From Flavobacteriales bacterium (GTDB taxonomy: Bacteria > Bacteroidota > Bacteroidia > Flavobacteriales_F > PHOS-HE28): a stretch of 64,000 nt of DNA. Shown one piece after another: positions 38,053-47,591 of the stretch (its first letter is position 1; every line of letters starts with the position of its first letter). The DNA lies in the NCBI GenBank assembly GCA_016702645.1, contig JADJDP010000050.1, positions 124,001 through 188,000 on the forward strand. The letters run 5' to 3'. The notes beneath the pieces were generated by a model. That model was not told the DNA's origin, did no database searches, and was given only the letters and a program-made list of their open reading frames with translations. A program made the translations under genes and the position numbers.

Positions 38053-39602
38053 CTACTGCTTCACGACGCTGGCGCGCTGCATGATGGTGCCGTCACCCTT
38101 GTACGAGCAACAGCAAGTACGTCCCCTTGGCGACCGCACCCATGTCCATGTCCACCGTGTTGCGACCCTTGGTGAGCGGCATGCGTTGGCTCATCACTGG
38201 TCGTCCCGTTGCGTCCATCAGTTCCAACCTCGCACTGGTACCAAAGCTGTCGTTCACATCGATCATCACCTGCACACCATCCTCTGTTGGATTCGGTGCA
38301 ATGGAGAGCCATGGTTCATTGGAAATGCACCGCTCCATTGGCACGATCTCACTTTCCGTCACCTGGCCATCCAAGTCCACCTGACGTATCCGATAGTAGC
38401 CTTCGCTCATTTCCTTGGCGCGATCGTCCACGTAGATATACTGCGTCTCCATCGTGCTCTGGTGAGCGCTGTTCACGCGGCCGATCTCCTTCCAATCCAT
38501 ACCATCCGCACTACGTTCGACCAAGAAGTGACTGCTGTTGATCTCACTTCCGGTGGCCCACTCAAGTATCGAGCTACCACTTTCGCACGTATTGCGGAAA
38601 TACAGCATCTCCACTGGCAGGATGGTGCAGTTAAGGCCAGCGGTGCCGGTCCAGTCGAGCAGAAAGCCATTGGTGCCAGAAGTAGCCGACCAACCATTGA
38701 TCATGACGTAATACGTTTGACCAGCGGTTACGTTCATCTGCGAGACCCATTGATCCCCGGTCACCGTTTCGGACGGGTCAGCAGCGCCATTGCCCAAACC
38801 CGTATTCCCAGTACCTGAATTGATCGCATACGAGCAGCGCACCGGCGTGCCAAGCGCACCACAGGTGACATTAGGGCCAAAAACCACCGGATCGAAATCG
38901 TCGAGGTTGTTGTTCGGATTGATCGTAAAGGCGAGCGTGCCGCTCGTTTGGATCTGGATCCTGTACCAGTTCGTGTAGTTCTCCGACGTCACACAACCCG
39001 AGCATCCTTCTGCCGTGATACCCTGGACCCGGCGAAGCATCCGTGAACGGGGTATCCGCACAAACCGGCGTTGCGAACGCGCAATCTCCATTGCTCGTGC
39101 CGCTGGGGCCACCAGCGCAGGGCACACAACTCAGCGTAGCCGACCAACCAGCCAGTTGCACGCTACCATCTGATACGAAGCGGAAAGTGAGACATCCGCT
39201 GGGGTTGTTGGCCGTAATAACACCTGGCGACGTAGTGCAATTGCTCCAGACCGCCGGACTGTTCTGCACCGGACCGTTCAGGATGGAGAGATAGTCGCAA
39301 CAACTGTTCGGTCCGAAGCAGAGGAAATAGGTATCGTTCATCGAAAAACTCGTGAACGTGGCCCGCATGCACATACCGGCCGTGCTGGGACAGAAGGTCC
39401 GAAAGATGTTATTGACGTTGGCAGCATAATTCGCACCCGCTCCACCGCTATCGTAGTAGGTGCCCGAACACGTTGTGACCATGCAATTCCCGGTGTAGGT
39501 GCCCTGCACACCCACTGAAGCATGGGTATAGGTCTGTGCTAGAGCAACCGGCCCAAAAGCAGTAAAAAGCAGCAGGGATACTATGCGGTTCTGCGGTATC
39601 AT
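38053..39602 (-). CDS. Secreted protein with C-terminal T9SS-type sorting domain, two frameshifts
   Basis: A ~516-residue secreted protein. Signal peptide LLLFTAFGPVALAQ leads into a Cys-rich CUB/PKD-like region (FCPSTAGMCMRATFTSF, CLTFRFVSDGS). At 39021-39023 an extra C (G on the coding strand) breaks the frame; it resumes as ITAEGCSGC and YTNWYRIQIQTSGTLAF, with a typical SVEFFNFDD-like SSILEWATGSEINS segment. The C-terminal domain has SIAPNPTEDG, LELMDATGR and TYLLLLVQG, the Bacteroidota type-A sorting pattern. A second extra base at 38096-38098 ends it early; repaired it continues DGTIMQRASVVKQ to 38053. Coupled to the gene upstream by a 4-base overlap. Confidence 0.85.
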
Positions 39603-40042
39603 GGCTGCTTCGCTTGGATCGTACGCGTGGCGGTGGCCTTGTATGCCAGGAAGGCTGCACGATCGGAGTCGTCGAGATTGGTCAGCACGAGCTGTTCGAA
39701 CTCGTCTCGCCCCAAAAGGACCAACTCCTTGCCCAGGACTGCGTCACGCACGTCCACTCGTTCCGTATTGCTGCGCACAGGGTCATATTGGCCGAGGTCC
39801 ACTGCGGCGATCTCCTCCTCCATTGGAGGACGCACTTGTCCGTTCTCGTTCACAAGGAAGGAGGACGAGTAGTAAAGTAGCGAGCCTACGTACTTGTAAT
39901 GCGTGTTCACCCGCATTTCCTCCACAACCTCGGTACCATGGCGCTGATGGAGCTTCTCCAGCGCAGCCGGGCTCTGCGAACGAGCAACTCCGATGGAAAG
40001 AAGCCCTGAAAGGAAAAAGAAGATCAAGCGGTCCAAACGCAT
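39599..40042 (-). CDS. Secreted hypothetical protein, 147 aa
   Basis: A 147-residue exported protein, MRLDRLIFFFLSGLLSIGVA leader, then a mixed helix-strand body: ALEKLHQRHGTEVVEEMRVN, THYKYVGSLLYYSSSFLV and DAVLGKELVLLGRDEFEQLV. No family recognised. The frame extends far upstream to 40414, but the leader at 40042 sets the start. Its stop overlaps the start of the sorting-domain protein (ATGA-type), so the two are made together; it may assist or anchor that product. Confidence 0.8.
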   Translation of the reverse strand: MRLDRLIFFFLSGLLSIGVARSQSPAALEKLHQRHGTEVVEEMRVNTHYKYVGSLLYYSSSFLVNENGQVRPPMEEEIAAVDLGQYDPVRSNTERVDVRDAVLGKELVLLGRDEFEQLVLTNLDDSDRAAFLAYKATATRTIQAKQP

Positions 40043-40238
40043 ACTAGGACGCAAGTTAGGGCCACCCAAAGGACCAACACAAGCATTTACCGATCCTGGA
40101 CGTGCATTCATTGGCTCAGCTGGCGAAGTGGACGAATATTGGAGGGTTGTGTTCTGAAGACGCGAAATGCCCCCTTTTGGATGCCCGATGATGGCCGACC
40201 GCATGCCCTCCTCGGCTTCGATGTCCATATTTACCCCC

Positions 40239-41576
40239 ATGTCCACAGGCTGGATACGGTCCCTGTCCGTCTTTGTTCTGTTGTTGGCCCTTTGCAGTTG
40301 GCACTTGGACGACGGCCGCAACGCGAACACGCTGAGCAGGGCGGCCATGGTGGCTGCGATCGTGGAACACGGCAGCTTGTGCATCGATGCATACCACGAC
40401 CTGACAGAGGACAAAGCGTTGGTCGCTGGGCACTACTACTCGGAGAAAGCCCCACTGCCTGCCCTGATCGTTACACCATTCTGGTGGATCGCGAACAAGA
40501 TCGGCTGGGTAGAACCGGGTGAGCACGGCCTGCTGACCTATGGACTTCTGCGCCTTGGTGGATTCATCTGCGGAAGTCTTCCCCTAGCCCTGATCATCCT
40601 GATCACCTCTCGAAGACTGCGAGGCACAACACTGCCGATCCCAAGATCATGGCTGGCCGCGCTTCCCTTCCTTGGTTCCTTCCTGTTCGTGTACAGCGGC
40701 AGTTTCCACGGCCATTTGCTCGCTGCGCTCATGCTTTTGGTCGCATGGCGTCTGCGTGAGCGCAGGAGCGCGTTACTGAGTGCATTCTTCGCCAGTGGAG
40801 CGGTACTATGCGAGTACAGCCTCTTCGTGTTCCCGTTGATCTGGCTGGTGCAGGATGCGCTTCAATCGAGGTGGAAGGCGATCGGAGCGCAGGTCTTAGG
40901 TGGGTTGCCCGGCCTCCTGTTCCTCGCTTTCATGAACCTGCTCGTGACCGGAAAGCCATGGACCCTGCCCTACGCGGAAGTCGCTGAACATGTGGACCGC
41001 TCGGGCGGTATCCTCGGACTCGGCACCCCTTCGTTGGAGGGGTTCTTTGGCTTGCTCTTCGGGAGTTTTCGCGGGCTCTTCACACACGCACCCGTGACCA
41101 TGCTTTGCGCAACTGTGGCCTTGGCCTGGATGTGGCGCAACGGTTTGCGACGGACGATGCTTCACCCGCTCGTGGTTCCGTCGTTGTTGCTCGTGCTCAT
41201 GATCGCCGGGCATAGCATGTGGTGGGGCGGCTGGGCCTACGGGCCTCGCCATCTCACAAGTGTTGCAGTGTTATTGCTCGCCGCTGCACTGCCACGGTTG
41301 CCTGATCGCCCTTGGGTGGACGGTGCCTTCGTATACCTGAGCATTTGGGGCATTCTCATCGCGTTCGCAGCGAAGAGCACTGCTTGGTATTCACTGCCTA
41401 CCGATGTCAAGCACCCTTTCAGCGATCTGATCCTCCCGGCCGTGTTCGACCGGTCATTCACCGTAATGCAATGGCCTGTTGATGTGGGTTTTTCACCGAT
41501 CATGGGGACCGCCCTGTTCGTTGTCGCCTTCATCGCGGCGATGCATTTCCTTCGCCGCACCGAGAGCAAGGCCTGA
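40239..41576 (+). CDS. Polytopic membrane protein, GT-C-like (putative)
   Basis: About 445 residues with ten or more membrane helices. The N-terminal loop contains NANTLSRAAMVAAIVEHGSL and DKALVAGHYYSEKAPLPAL, acidic and positively placed like the first periplasmic loop of C-fold glycosyltransferases, and a later WWGGWAYGPRHLTSVA has the GPR-x-L pattern seen in that group. No catalytic DXD is obvious. The start at 40239 follows a TATTTACC stretch; in-frame ATGs at 40221 and 40167 are possible. The stop overlaps the rsmE start by one base (TGATG). Role unknown; polysaccharide or protein mannosylation is a guess. Confidence 0.7.
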   Translation: MSTGWIRSLSVFVLLLALCSWHLDDGRNANTLSRAAMVAAIVEHGSLCIDAYHDLTEDKALVAGHYYSEKAPLPALIVTPFWWIANKIGWVEPGEHGLLTYGLLRLGGFICGSLPLALIILITSRRLRGTTLPIPRSWLAALPFLGSFLFVYSGSFHGHLLAALMLLVAWRLRERRSALLSAFFASGAVLCEYSLFVFPLIWLVQDALQSRWKAIGAQVLGGLPGLLFLAFMNLLVTGKPWTLPYAEVAEHVDRSGGILGLGTPSLEGFFGLLFGSFRGLFTHAPVTMLCATVALAWMWRNGLRRTMLHPLVVPSLLLVLMIAGHSMWWGGWAYGPRHLTSVAVLLLAAALPRLPDRPWVDGAFVYLSIWGILIAFAAKSTAWYSLPTDVKHPFSDLILPAVFDRSFTVMQWPVDVGFSPIMGTALFVVAFIAAMHFLRRTESKA

Positions 41577-42277
41577 TGCATCTGTTCTACTGTCCGTCGT
41601 TGGAAGTTGACCTCATCGAGCTTCCTGAAGAGGAGGCTCACCACGCCACTTCCGTATTGCGCCTGAAGTCGGGTGATCGTATCGGGCTGCTCGATGGAAG
41701 GGGAACGCGTGTTGAGGCGGAACAGGCCGAAATGGGCAAACACCGATGCGCGGCGATCGTTTTGGATCGCACGTCGTTCCCAGTTGAGCGCACCGCTCGT
41801 ATCCATCTCGCGGTCGCTCCTACCAAACAGATGGAGCGCTTCGAATGGTTCGTTGAAAAAGCCGTGGAGGTCGGCGTGGACCGCATCACCCCTCTTCTCA
41901 CCGATCGAACGGAGCGAAGCAAACTACGGCTGGACCGCTTGGAACGGGTAGCCATCGCTGCCATGAAACAGAGCCAGCGGACCTGGCTACCTGCTGTCGA
42001 TGCACTCACGACGCTCGGAGCGTTGATCGCCCAACCACCGCCTCCACAGCGTCTCTTTGGCTGGTGCGAAGGCCGCAACGAGGCGCTCATGAACGTATAC
42101 GCACCTGACCAGGATGCCTTGGTTGTGATCGGTCCTGAAGGTGACCTCACATCCGTGGAAGCGGACCAACTGCGATCGGCAGGCTTCGTTGCCGTGAGCA
42201 TCGGAGCAGCGCGCCTGCGCACGGAAACAGCGGCATGTGCAGCGACGACGTGGATGAGCCTCGCCCAGCAGCGGTAA
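41576..42277 (+). CDS. rsmE: 16S rRNA (uracil-1498-N3)-methyltransferase
   Basis: A 233-residue SPOUT methyltransferase that methylates U1498 of 16S rRNA. The N-terminal PUA-like part holds EEAHHATSVLRLKSGDRIGL, and the C-terminal knot has VVIGPEGDLTSVEADQL and SIGAARLRTETAACAATTW, the AdoMet-binding signature. The start overlaps the preceding gene stop by one base. It is followed closely by a DUF4159 gene, a pairing common in Bacteroidota. Confidence 0.96.
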   Translation: MHLFYCPSLEVDLIELPEEEAHHATSVLRLKSGDRIGLLDGRGTRVEAEQAEMGKHRCAAIVLDRTSFPVERTARIHLAVAPTKQMERFEWFVEKAVEVGVDRITPLLTDRTERSKLRLDRLERVAIAAMKQSQRTWLPAVDALTTLGALIAQPPPPQRLFGWCEGRNEALMNVYAPDQDALVVIGPEGDLTSVEADQLRSAGFVAVSIGAARLRTETAACAATTWMSLAQQR

Positions 42278-42286
42278 ATTCGCCCC

Positions 42287-42968
42287 ATGACCTTTGGCAT
42301 CGCCGCAACCTCCTTACTGCTCCTATGGGCACATGTGCTTCTATGCACCTGCGCGTTCGGCCAGGGCTCCTACCAGATCGCCGTTCTCAAATACAGCGGC
42401 GGTGGTGATTGGTATGGCAACCCCACCAGCGTTCCGAACTTGGTGAAGTATTGCAACCAGCAGTTGGGCATGACCATTTCGCCGGATGTTCCGATCGTGG
42501 AAGTGGGGCAGCCCCGACCTTTTCACCTACCCGCTCGTGCACATGACCGGTCACGGGAACGTGGTCTTCAGCATGCAGGATGCGGAGAACCTCCGGAACT
42601 ACCTCATCGCCGGAGGCTTCCTGCACATCAGCGACAACTATGGCATGGACGAGTTCATCCGGCCGATGATGAAGCGCGTGTTCCCCGAACTGGACTTCGT
42701 TGAGTTGCCATTCGCGCACCCCATCTATCACCAGAAGTTCGACTTCGCACAAGGGCTTCCGAAGATCCACGAGCACGATGGCAAGTCGCCACACGGATTC
42801 GGCCTCCTATGGGAAGGACGTCTGATCTGCTTCTACGATGTGGAGTGCGACCTCGGCGATGGTTGGGAGGATCCAGATGTGCATGGCGATAGCGAAGCCA
42901 CGCGAACCAAGGCGCTCCAAATGGGTGCGAACATCGTGCGCTACGCGTTCAGCGGGGCGGAGAACTAG
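42287..42968 (+). CDS. DUF4159 domain protein, frameshifted
   Basis: A ~227-residue secreted protein. Signal peptide LLLLWAHVLLCTCAFGQ leads to YQIAVLKYSGGGDWYGNPTS, the DUF4159 entry motif, and continues to IVEVG. At 42505-42508 the run GGGG is one base too long: the intended GSPDLFTYPLVHMTGHGN follows in another frame, then the family motif FLHISDNYGMDEFIRPMMK, LPFAHPIYH and DVECDLGDGWEDPDVHGDS. The conserved pairing with rsmE supports the call. Function of the family is not established; glutamine-amidotransferase-like folds have been noted. Confidence 0.88.
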
Positions 42969-42985
42969 TCGCCACCGTCCGCGCC

Positions 42986-43351
42986 ATGCGCATCGATAAG
43001 TTCCTCTGGTGCGTTCGCCTCTTCAAGACCCGAAGCCTTGCAACTCAAGCGCTCAAGAGCGAGCAGGTGAAGTTGAACGAACGCCTGGTGAAGGCTTCCG
43101 CGGAAGTGAAAGTCGGCGATTTCTTCGCCCTGCGTGAACCACCGGTATGGCTTAGTTGGGAGATCATTGCCTTCCCTGCGTCGCGCGTGGGAGCTAAGCT
43201 GGTGCCTGCATTCATCGCCGAACGAACTTCCTTCGCTGACTTGGAGAAACTGGAACTCGCACGGTTGGTGAAAGCCCAGCACCGAGTGGTGGGAACGGGG
43301 CGTCCGACCAAACGGGATCGACGGGACATGGACCGCTTTCAGGGAGAATAG
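42986..43351 (+). CDS. S4-domain RNA-binding protein, Hsp15-like
   Basis: A 121-residue S4-family protein with the binding motif MRIDKFLWCVRLFKTRSLATQALKSEQVKLN and GDFFALREPPV. The C-terminal portion ends in a basic segment (GRPTKRDRRDMD). Members such as Hsp15 bind stalled 50S subunits carrying nascent tRNA. The start is 18 bases after the DUF4159 gene, so it is probably in the same unit with rsmE. Confidence 0.9.
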   Translation: MRIDKFLWCVRLFKTRSLATQALKSEQVKLNERLVKASAEVKVGDFFALREPPVWLSWEIIAFPASRVGAKLVPAFIAERTSFADLEKLELARLVKAQHRVVGTGRPTKRDRRDMDRFQGE

Positions 43352-43357
43352 CCCTGA

Positions 43358-44266
43358 TCACTCGGTAGCGATAGGCAAGAAGTCCGATCGACCGATCGTC
43401 ACCAGCAAGCGCTTCAGTTCCTCTTCGCTCTTGAAGCTGATCTCGATGATGCCTTTTCCGGTACCATCCTGACGTACTTCCACTTTGCTCAAGAGCCGCT
43501 CGCTCAATTGCTTGCTCAACTCCCGGTTCAAGCGCGGCTTAACACCTGCGGGCTTGCTATTGGAACGCGGTGAGTTCGTGCGTGCCATATCCTCCACCTG
43601 GCGCACGCTCAACTGGCTCTCCACAATCCGGTGATACAGGTCCACCTGCTTCACAGGATCGACGATCGTGATGAGTGCACGTGCGTGGCCCATTCCGATG
43701 GTGCGTTGGCGCAATCCGAGTTGCACTTCAGGCTGAAGCTTCAACAGGCGCAAATAGTTGGAGACCGTAGCGCGGTCCTTGCCCACTTTCTCGCTCAACT
43801 GCTCGTGCGTCATCTTCACCTCATCGATCAGGCGCTGAAAGCTCACCGCCACTTCGATGGGATCCAGTTCCTCTCGCTGGATGTTCTCCACGAGGGCCAT
43901 CTCCAACATGGCTTCGTCGTTGGCAACGCGCACATAGGCCGGGATCTCCGTGAGGCCAGCCAGCTGGGAAGCTCTGAAGCGACGTTCCCCGCTGATGAGT
44001 TGGTAGCGCTCATAGCCCAAGCGACGGACGGTAACCGGCTGGATGATCCCCAGTTCGCTGATGCTCTGCGCGAGTTCGGAAAGCGCTTCCTCGCCGAAGT
44101 GTGTTCGCGGCTGGAACGGGTTGGCCTCGATGTGCGCAATGGGCAGCATGTGTATGCCCCCCATCGGTCGGGGTTGGGATGCGATGCTCGCATCCCGAGA
44201 TGAAACGTCGGCTGCTGGTTCGTCCAGCAAGGCGCTCAAACCGCGCCCCAGTCCTTTCTTCTTCAT
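43358..44266 (-). CDS. parB: Chromosome partitioning protein ParB
   Basis: A 302-residue ParB/Spo0J-type partitioning protein beginning KKKGLGRGLSALL. The N-terminal CTPase domain has IEANPFQPRTHF, QLISGERRFRASQLAGLTEI and MALVENIQREELDPIEVA, followed by a helix-turn-helix (QLSEKVGKDRATVSNYLRLL) and a C-terminal dimer segment. It loads at parS sites and spreads along DNA. Overlaps parA by 4 bases. A parS palindrome is not visible nearby. Confidence 0.96.
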   Translation of the reverse strand: MKKKGLGRGLSALLDEPAADVSSRDASIASQPRPMGGIHMLPIAHIEANPFQPRTHFGEEALSELAQSISELGIIQPVTVRRLGYERYQLISGERRFRASQLAGLTEIPAYVRVANDEAMLEMALVENIQREELDPIEVAVSFQRLIDEVKMTHEQLSEKVGKDRATVSNYLRLLKLQPEVQLGLRQRTIGMGHARALITIVDPVKQVDLYHRIVESQLSVRQVEDMARTNSPRSNSKPAGVKPRLNRELSKQLSERLLSKVEVRQDGTGKGIIEISFKSEEELKRLLVTIGRSDFLPIATE

Positions 44267-45078
44267 TGCAGTTCTTCGACCGGGATGATGCGCTCGCTAT
44301 CGGGGATACGGGTCATGCTGTTCTTCTGCAGGATCTCGCGCGCGAGGTTCCAATAGTTGGTAGCGCCTTTACTGCTTGCGTCGTGCATGATGATGGTCTG
44401 TCCATGGCTCGGCGCTTCGCCCAAGGCCACGTTGCGGTGGATAACCGTATCGAACACAAGCTGCTGGAAATGGGTCTTCACCTCTTCCACCACTTGATTG
44501 GCCAAGCGGAGACGACTGTCGTACATGGTGAGCAGCATACCCTCGATGAGCAGGTCCGGGTTCAGGCGCTGCTGAACGATCTTGATGGTGTTCAGCAGTT
44601 TGCCGAGACCTTCCAAGGCGAAGTACTCGCACTGCACCGGCACGATCACGCTATCGGCAGCTGTGAGGCTGTTAACGGTGACGAGTCCAAGTGAAGGAGA
44701 GCAATCGACGATGATGAAGTCGTAGAGTTCGCGCAAAGGCTCCAGCACCTTCTTCATCTGCCGCTCGCGCTCGGGCATGTCGATCATCTCGATCTCAGCA
44801 CCGACCAGGTCGATGTGGCCAGGCAGCAGGTCCAAGTTCGGATTGTCCGTGCCTATGATGACCTCACTGGCCGGTGTGCCATTGATGATGCACTCGTAGA
44901 TGCTGGCCTTCACATTGCGAGGATCCGTGCCCGTTCCGCTCGTGGCGTTCGCCTGCGGATCGGCATCCACGAGGAGGGTGCGACGCTCCAGCACGCCGAG
45001 GCTGGCAGCGAGGTTGATGGCGGTGGTGGTCTTGCCGACGCCTCCTTTCTGATTGACGATCGCGATGATCTTGGCCAT
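44263..45078 (-). CDS. parA: Chromosome partitioning ATPase ParA (Soj-type)
   Basis: A 271-residue ParA ATPase with deviant Walker A KIIAIVNQKGGVGKTTTAIN, ADPQANATSG, the Walker B-like DFIIVDCSPSLG and LTMYDSRLRLANQVVEEV. Working with ParB it positions chromosome origins. The start at 45078 follows a Met-less upstream stretch and matches family length. This parA-parB pair is typically near the replication origin, but no dnaA is visible here. Confidence 0.97.
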   Translation of the reverse strand: MAKIIAIVNQKGGVGKTTTAINLAASLGVLERRTLLVDADPQANATSGTGTDPRNVKASIYECIINGTPASEVIIGTDNPNLDLLPGHIDLVGAEIEMIDMPERERQMKKVLEPLRELYDFIIVDCSPSLGLVTVNSLTAADSVIVPVQCEYFALEGLGKLLNTIKIVQQRLNPDLLIEGMLLTMYDSRLRLANQVVEEVKTHFQQLVFDTVIHRNVALGEAPSHGQTIIMHDASSKGATNYWNLAREILQKNSMTRIPDSERIIPVEELQ

Positions 45079-45263
45079 GTGCGGATGTGTTGGGTGGTTG
45101 CTCGTCCTAGCCGTTGGGTCAACGTTTGGAACAGCGCAAAGAACAGGCACGCTGCACGCTTCTCCGTGTTGAAAAGAAGCCGAGTTTTGAACAGAAGGCT
45201 GTGCTAGGCCATCGGGTTATCACCATTCTGTTGACCACCCGACAGGTACCGCCTTCGCCCACG

Positions 45264-47483
45264 ATGCATTTACTTCACCGGACCAAGCCGTTTGTCATGC
45301 TCAGTTCCCTTACTATCCTCTGCTGCCTCAGTTCGGTGGCACTCTGCGCTCAGGTCTCCATGCCAGCCACCACGCGTGTGGGCATCATGGAACTACAAGC
45401 TGCGGCGCTGCGAACCGGTGATCCGCGCAAACTCACGGAAGCAACCACTGGCTACCACCCTACTGCACTGGTGCATGGTCGCTGTATGGTGGGCTTTGTT
45501 GGGAAGGTGAACGGTGGCTTCGATCCTGCATCTGTGAGCGACGAGGTCGTTTCCATCGGCTCGCGCATTGGCGACATCGTCTCCTTCCGCATTGATGCCT
45601 ACCACCTCGAAGCGATCGCATGGGATCCCGGGCTGGTGTATGCGGAACTCGCTGGCAAAGTGGCGCCGACACTGGACCGTGTGGTGAAGGCCACACGCGC
45701 CGATAGCGTGCAACGGGGCATCAACCTTCCGCAAACGTACACCGGCCGTGATGTGCTCATCGGTGTGCTGGACTGGGGCTTCGACTACACCCACCCGATG
45801 TTCATGGATACCACGTTGACGACCTCGCGCGTTCGTGCCGCTTGGGACATGTGGCGGCAAGCGGGTCCTGCACCTGCTGGTTTCGCTTACGGAACCGAAC
45901 TCGCCACACCCGCAGCCCTGATGACCGCACAAGCCGATACCGCCAACGTCTACAGTTATGCCACGCACGGAAGCCACGTGGCAGGCATTGCCGGCGGAAG
46001 TGGCGCGGGAACGAACTATCGCGGCATTGCCTTCGATGCGAACTATTTGTTCTGCACCTTCCTGGTGGACGCGGCCGCCGTGCTCGATGGCTTCGCGTGG
46101 ATGAAGAGCATTGCCGACCTGGACCAGAAGCGCCTCGTGATCAATTCGAGTTGGGGCCTGCACTACATGGGCACCTTGGACGGACAGTCGCTCATCAGCC
46201 AGGCGATCGACCAGTATTCCCAAGAGGGGGTGGTGTTCTGCAATTCCGGTGGCAACAATGGCGACGTGAACTTCCACATCAAGCGCACCTTCGCTGGTGA
46301 CACGCTCCGCTCACGGATCCAGTTCTATCCCTACACCGCTCATGCAAGCATGTGGGGACAGAGCATCAGCATGTGGGGGCAGCCCGGTGAACAGTTCTCC
46401 GCAGGCTTCGCGATCACGAACAACAGCAACCAAACCTTGCAGGAGACCCCGTGGTACCATACCGCCACGCAAGCCGCTTATCTGGACAGTTTCATGGTGC
46501 AAGGAGCGGACACGGTCTATTTCAACCTGACCGCAGATGCTGCACATCCGCTGAACGGGCGACCGCATTTCCGTATGCGCATCAAGAACCGGAGCGCTGC
46601 GCTGCGCATCGTTCTGAAGGCCTCCGCTCCGCAGGGTATCGTGCACTTTTGGAACGTGGTTGAATTGAGCAACGGCGTTGGCAACTGGGGCCAGGACTTC
46701 CAAACAGGGGGCGGTGGAACCACGGGGGGGGACCACAACTATGGCATCAGCGAACCCGCATGCAGTGAAAGTTGCATCACGGTAGCGGCATACAGCGCAG
46801 AGTACTTCATCGGCTCAGGACAGATCCCGGTTGGAGGCCAGATCGCCGGTTTCTCCTCGTTCGGTCCGACGATGGACGAGCGCATGAAGCCCGACATCAC
46901 CGCTCCGGGTGTCGGGGTGGTCTCCTCCATCAGCGCCTTCACGGACAACTCGTACACGCCTGTACAAACGATCGGTTTCAACGGCAACACCTATCCCTTT
47001 GCCGCTTTCTCTGGGACGAGCATGTCATCGCCTGCAGTTACCGGCATTGTTGCGCTCATCCTGGAAGCGGATCCCACGATCACGCCTGCGGAGATCCGTG
47101 CCCTGCTGATGCAAACCGCGCGCACCGATACGCACACCGGAACCATACCCCCAGGCGGCAGCACACGCTGGGGCATGGGTAAGGTGAACGCCTACCGTGC
47201 CGTGGGGGAAATGCTTGGTCTCACAACCATCCCAGAACAGGCATCCGGCACGCCGCTCATATGGCCAGTGCCCGCTAGCACAGAGTTGAACATCGTTTCC
47301 CCGTTCGAAGCGGGAAATGCGAGGATCAGCGTCATCGATGTGACCGGTCGGTTGGTGGAAACACGCGTTGCGAGCGCGGTTGGCATCATTGCCCTGGACA
47401 CCTCGAAGTGGCCTGCTGGCGTGTATCAGCTTCGCCTGGAACAGGAGGACCATGTGGTCATTTCCAAGGTGGTGAAGGAGTAA
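45264..47483 (+). CDS. Secreted S8 subtilisin-like peptidase with T9SS-type C-terminal domain
   Basis: A 739-residue subtilase. A short signal (LLSSLTILCCLSSVALCAQ-type leader) is followed by a propeptide-like region. The catalytic triad is clear: VLIGVLDWGFDYTHP (Asp, ~residue 170), ATHGSHVAGIAGG (His, ~234) and FSGTSMSSPAVTG (Ser, ~586). Between lies a beta-rich insert. The C-terminus is a sorting domain, IWPVPASTELNIVSPF, RISVIDVTGRLVE, GVYQLRLEQEDHVV. In Bacteroidota it would be sent out by the type IX system. The start at 45264 is chosen as the first Met of the leader. Divergent from parA. Confidence 0.95.
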   Translation: MHLLHRTKPFVMLSSLTILCCLSSVALCAQVSMPATTRVGIMELQAAALRTGDPRKLTEATTGYHPTALVHGRCMVGFVGKVNGGFDPASVSDEVVSIGSRIGDIVSFRIDAYHLEAIAWDPGLVYAELAGKVAPTLDRVVKATRADSVQRGINLPQTYTGRDVLIGVLDWGFDYTHPMFMDTTLTTSRVRAAWDMWRQAGPAPAGFAYGTELATPAALMTAQADTANVYSYATHGSHVAGIAGGSGAGTNYRGIAFDANYLFCTFLVDAAAVLDGFAWMKSIADLDQKRLVINSSWGLHYMGTLDGQSLISQAIDQYSQEGVVFCNSGGNNGDVNFHIKRTFAGDTLRSRIQFYPYTAHASMWGQSISMWGQPGEQFSAGFAITNNSNQTLQETPWYHTATQAAYLDSFMVQGADTVYFNLTADAAHPLNGRPHFRMRIKNRSAALRIVLKASAPQGIVHFWNVVELSNGVGNWGQDFQTGGGGTTGGDHNYGISEPACSESCITVAAYSAEYFIGSGQIPVGGQIAGFSSFGPTMDERMKPDITAPGVGVVSSISAFTDNSYTPVQTIGFNGNTYPFAAFSGTSMSSPAVTGIVALILEADPTITPAEIRALLMQTARTDTHTGTIPPGGSTRWGMGKVNAYRAVGEMLGLTTIPEQASGTPLIWPVPASTELNIVSPFEAGNARISVIDVTGRLVETRVASAVGIIALDTSKWPAGVYQLRLEQEDHVVISKVVKE

Positions 47484-47591
47484 AGCGCATCTTTGGGATC
47501 CCTGTCCACCATCATGCTCCAACCAGTCATTTCGCGAAACGATACGACCGTGCGGGCAACCCGTCCGCCTGCTGCGGCGTATGACGGCGCC

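Noticed and set aside
38090..38100. In-frame TGA in the sorting-domain protein as selenocysteine, given selD nearby
   Set aside because: No SECIS-like element or selA/selB is seen, and removing one C on the plus strand restores a normal C-terminus.
47493..47591. N-terminal extension of the DnaQ-type exonuclease
   Set aside because: Residues before 47592 are unlike the family and the DEDDh start motif follows directly after it.
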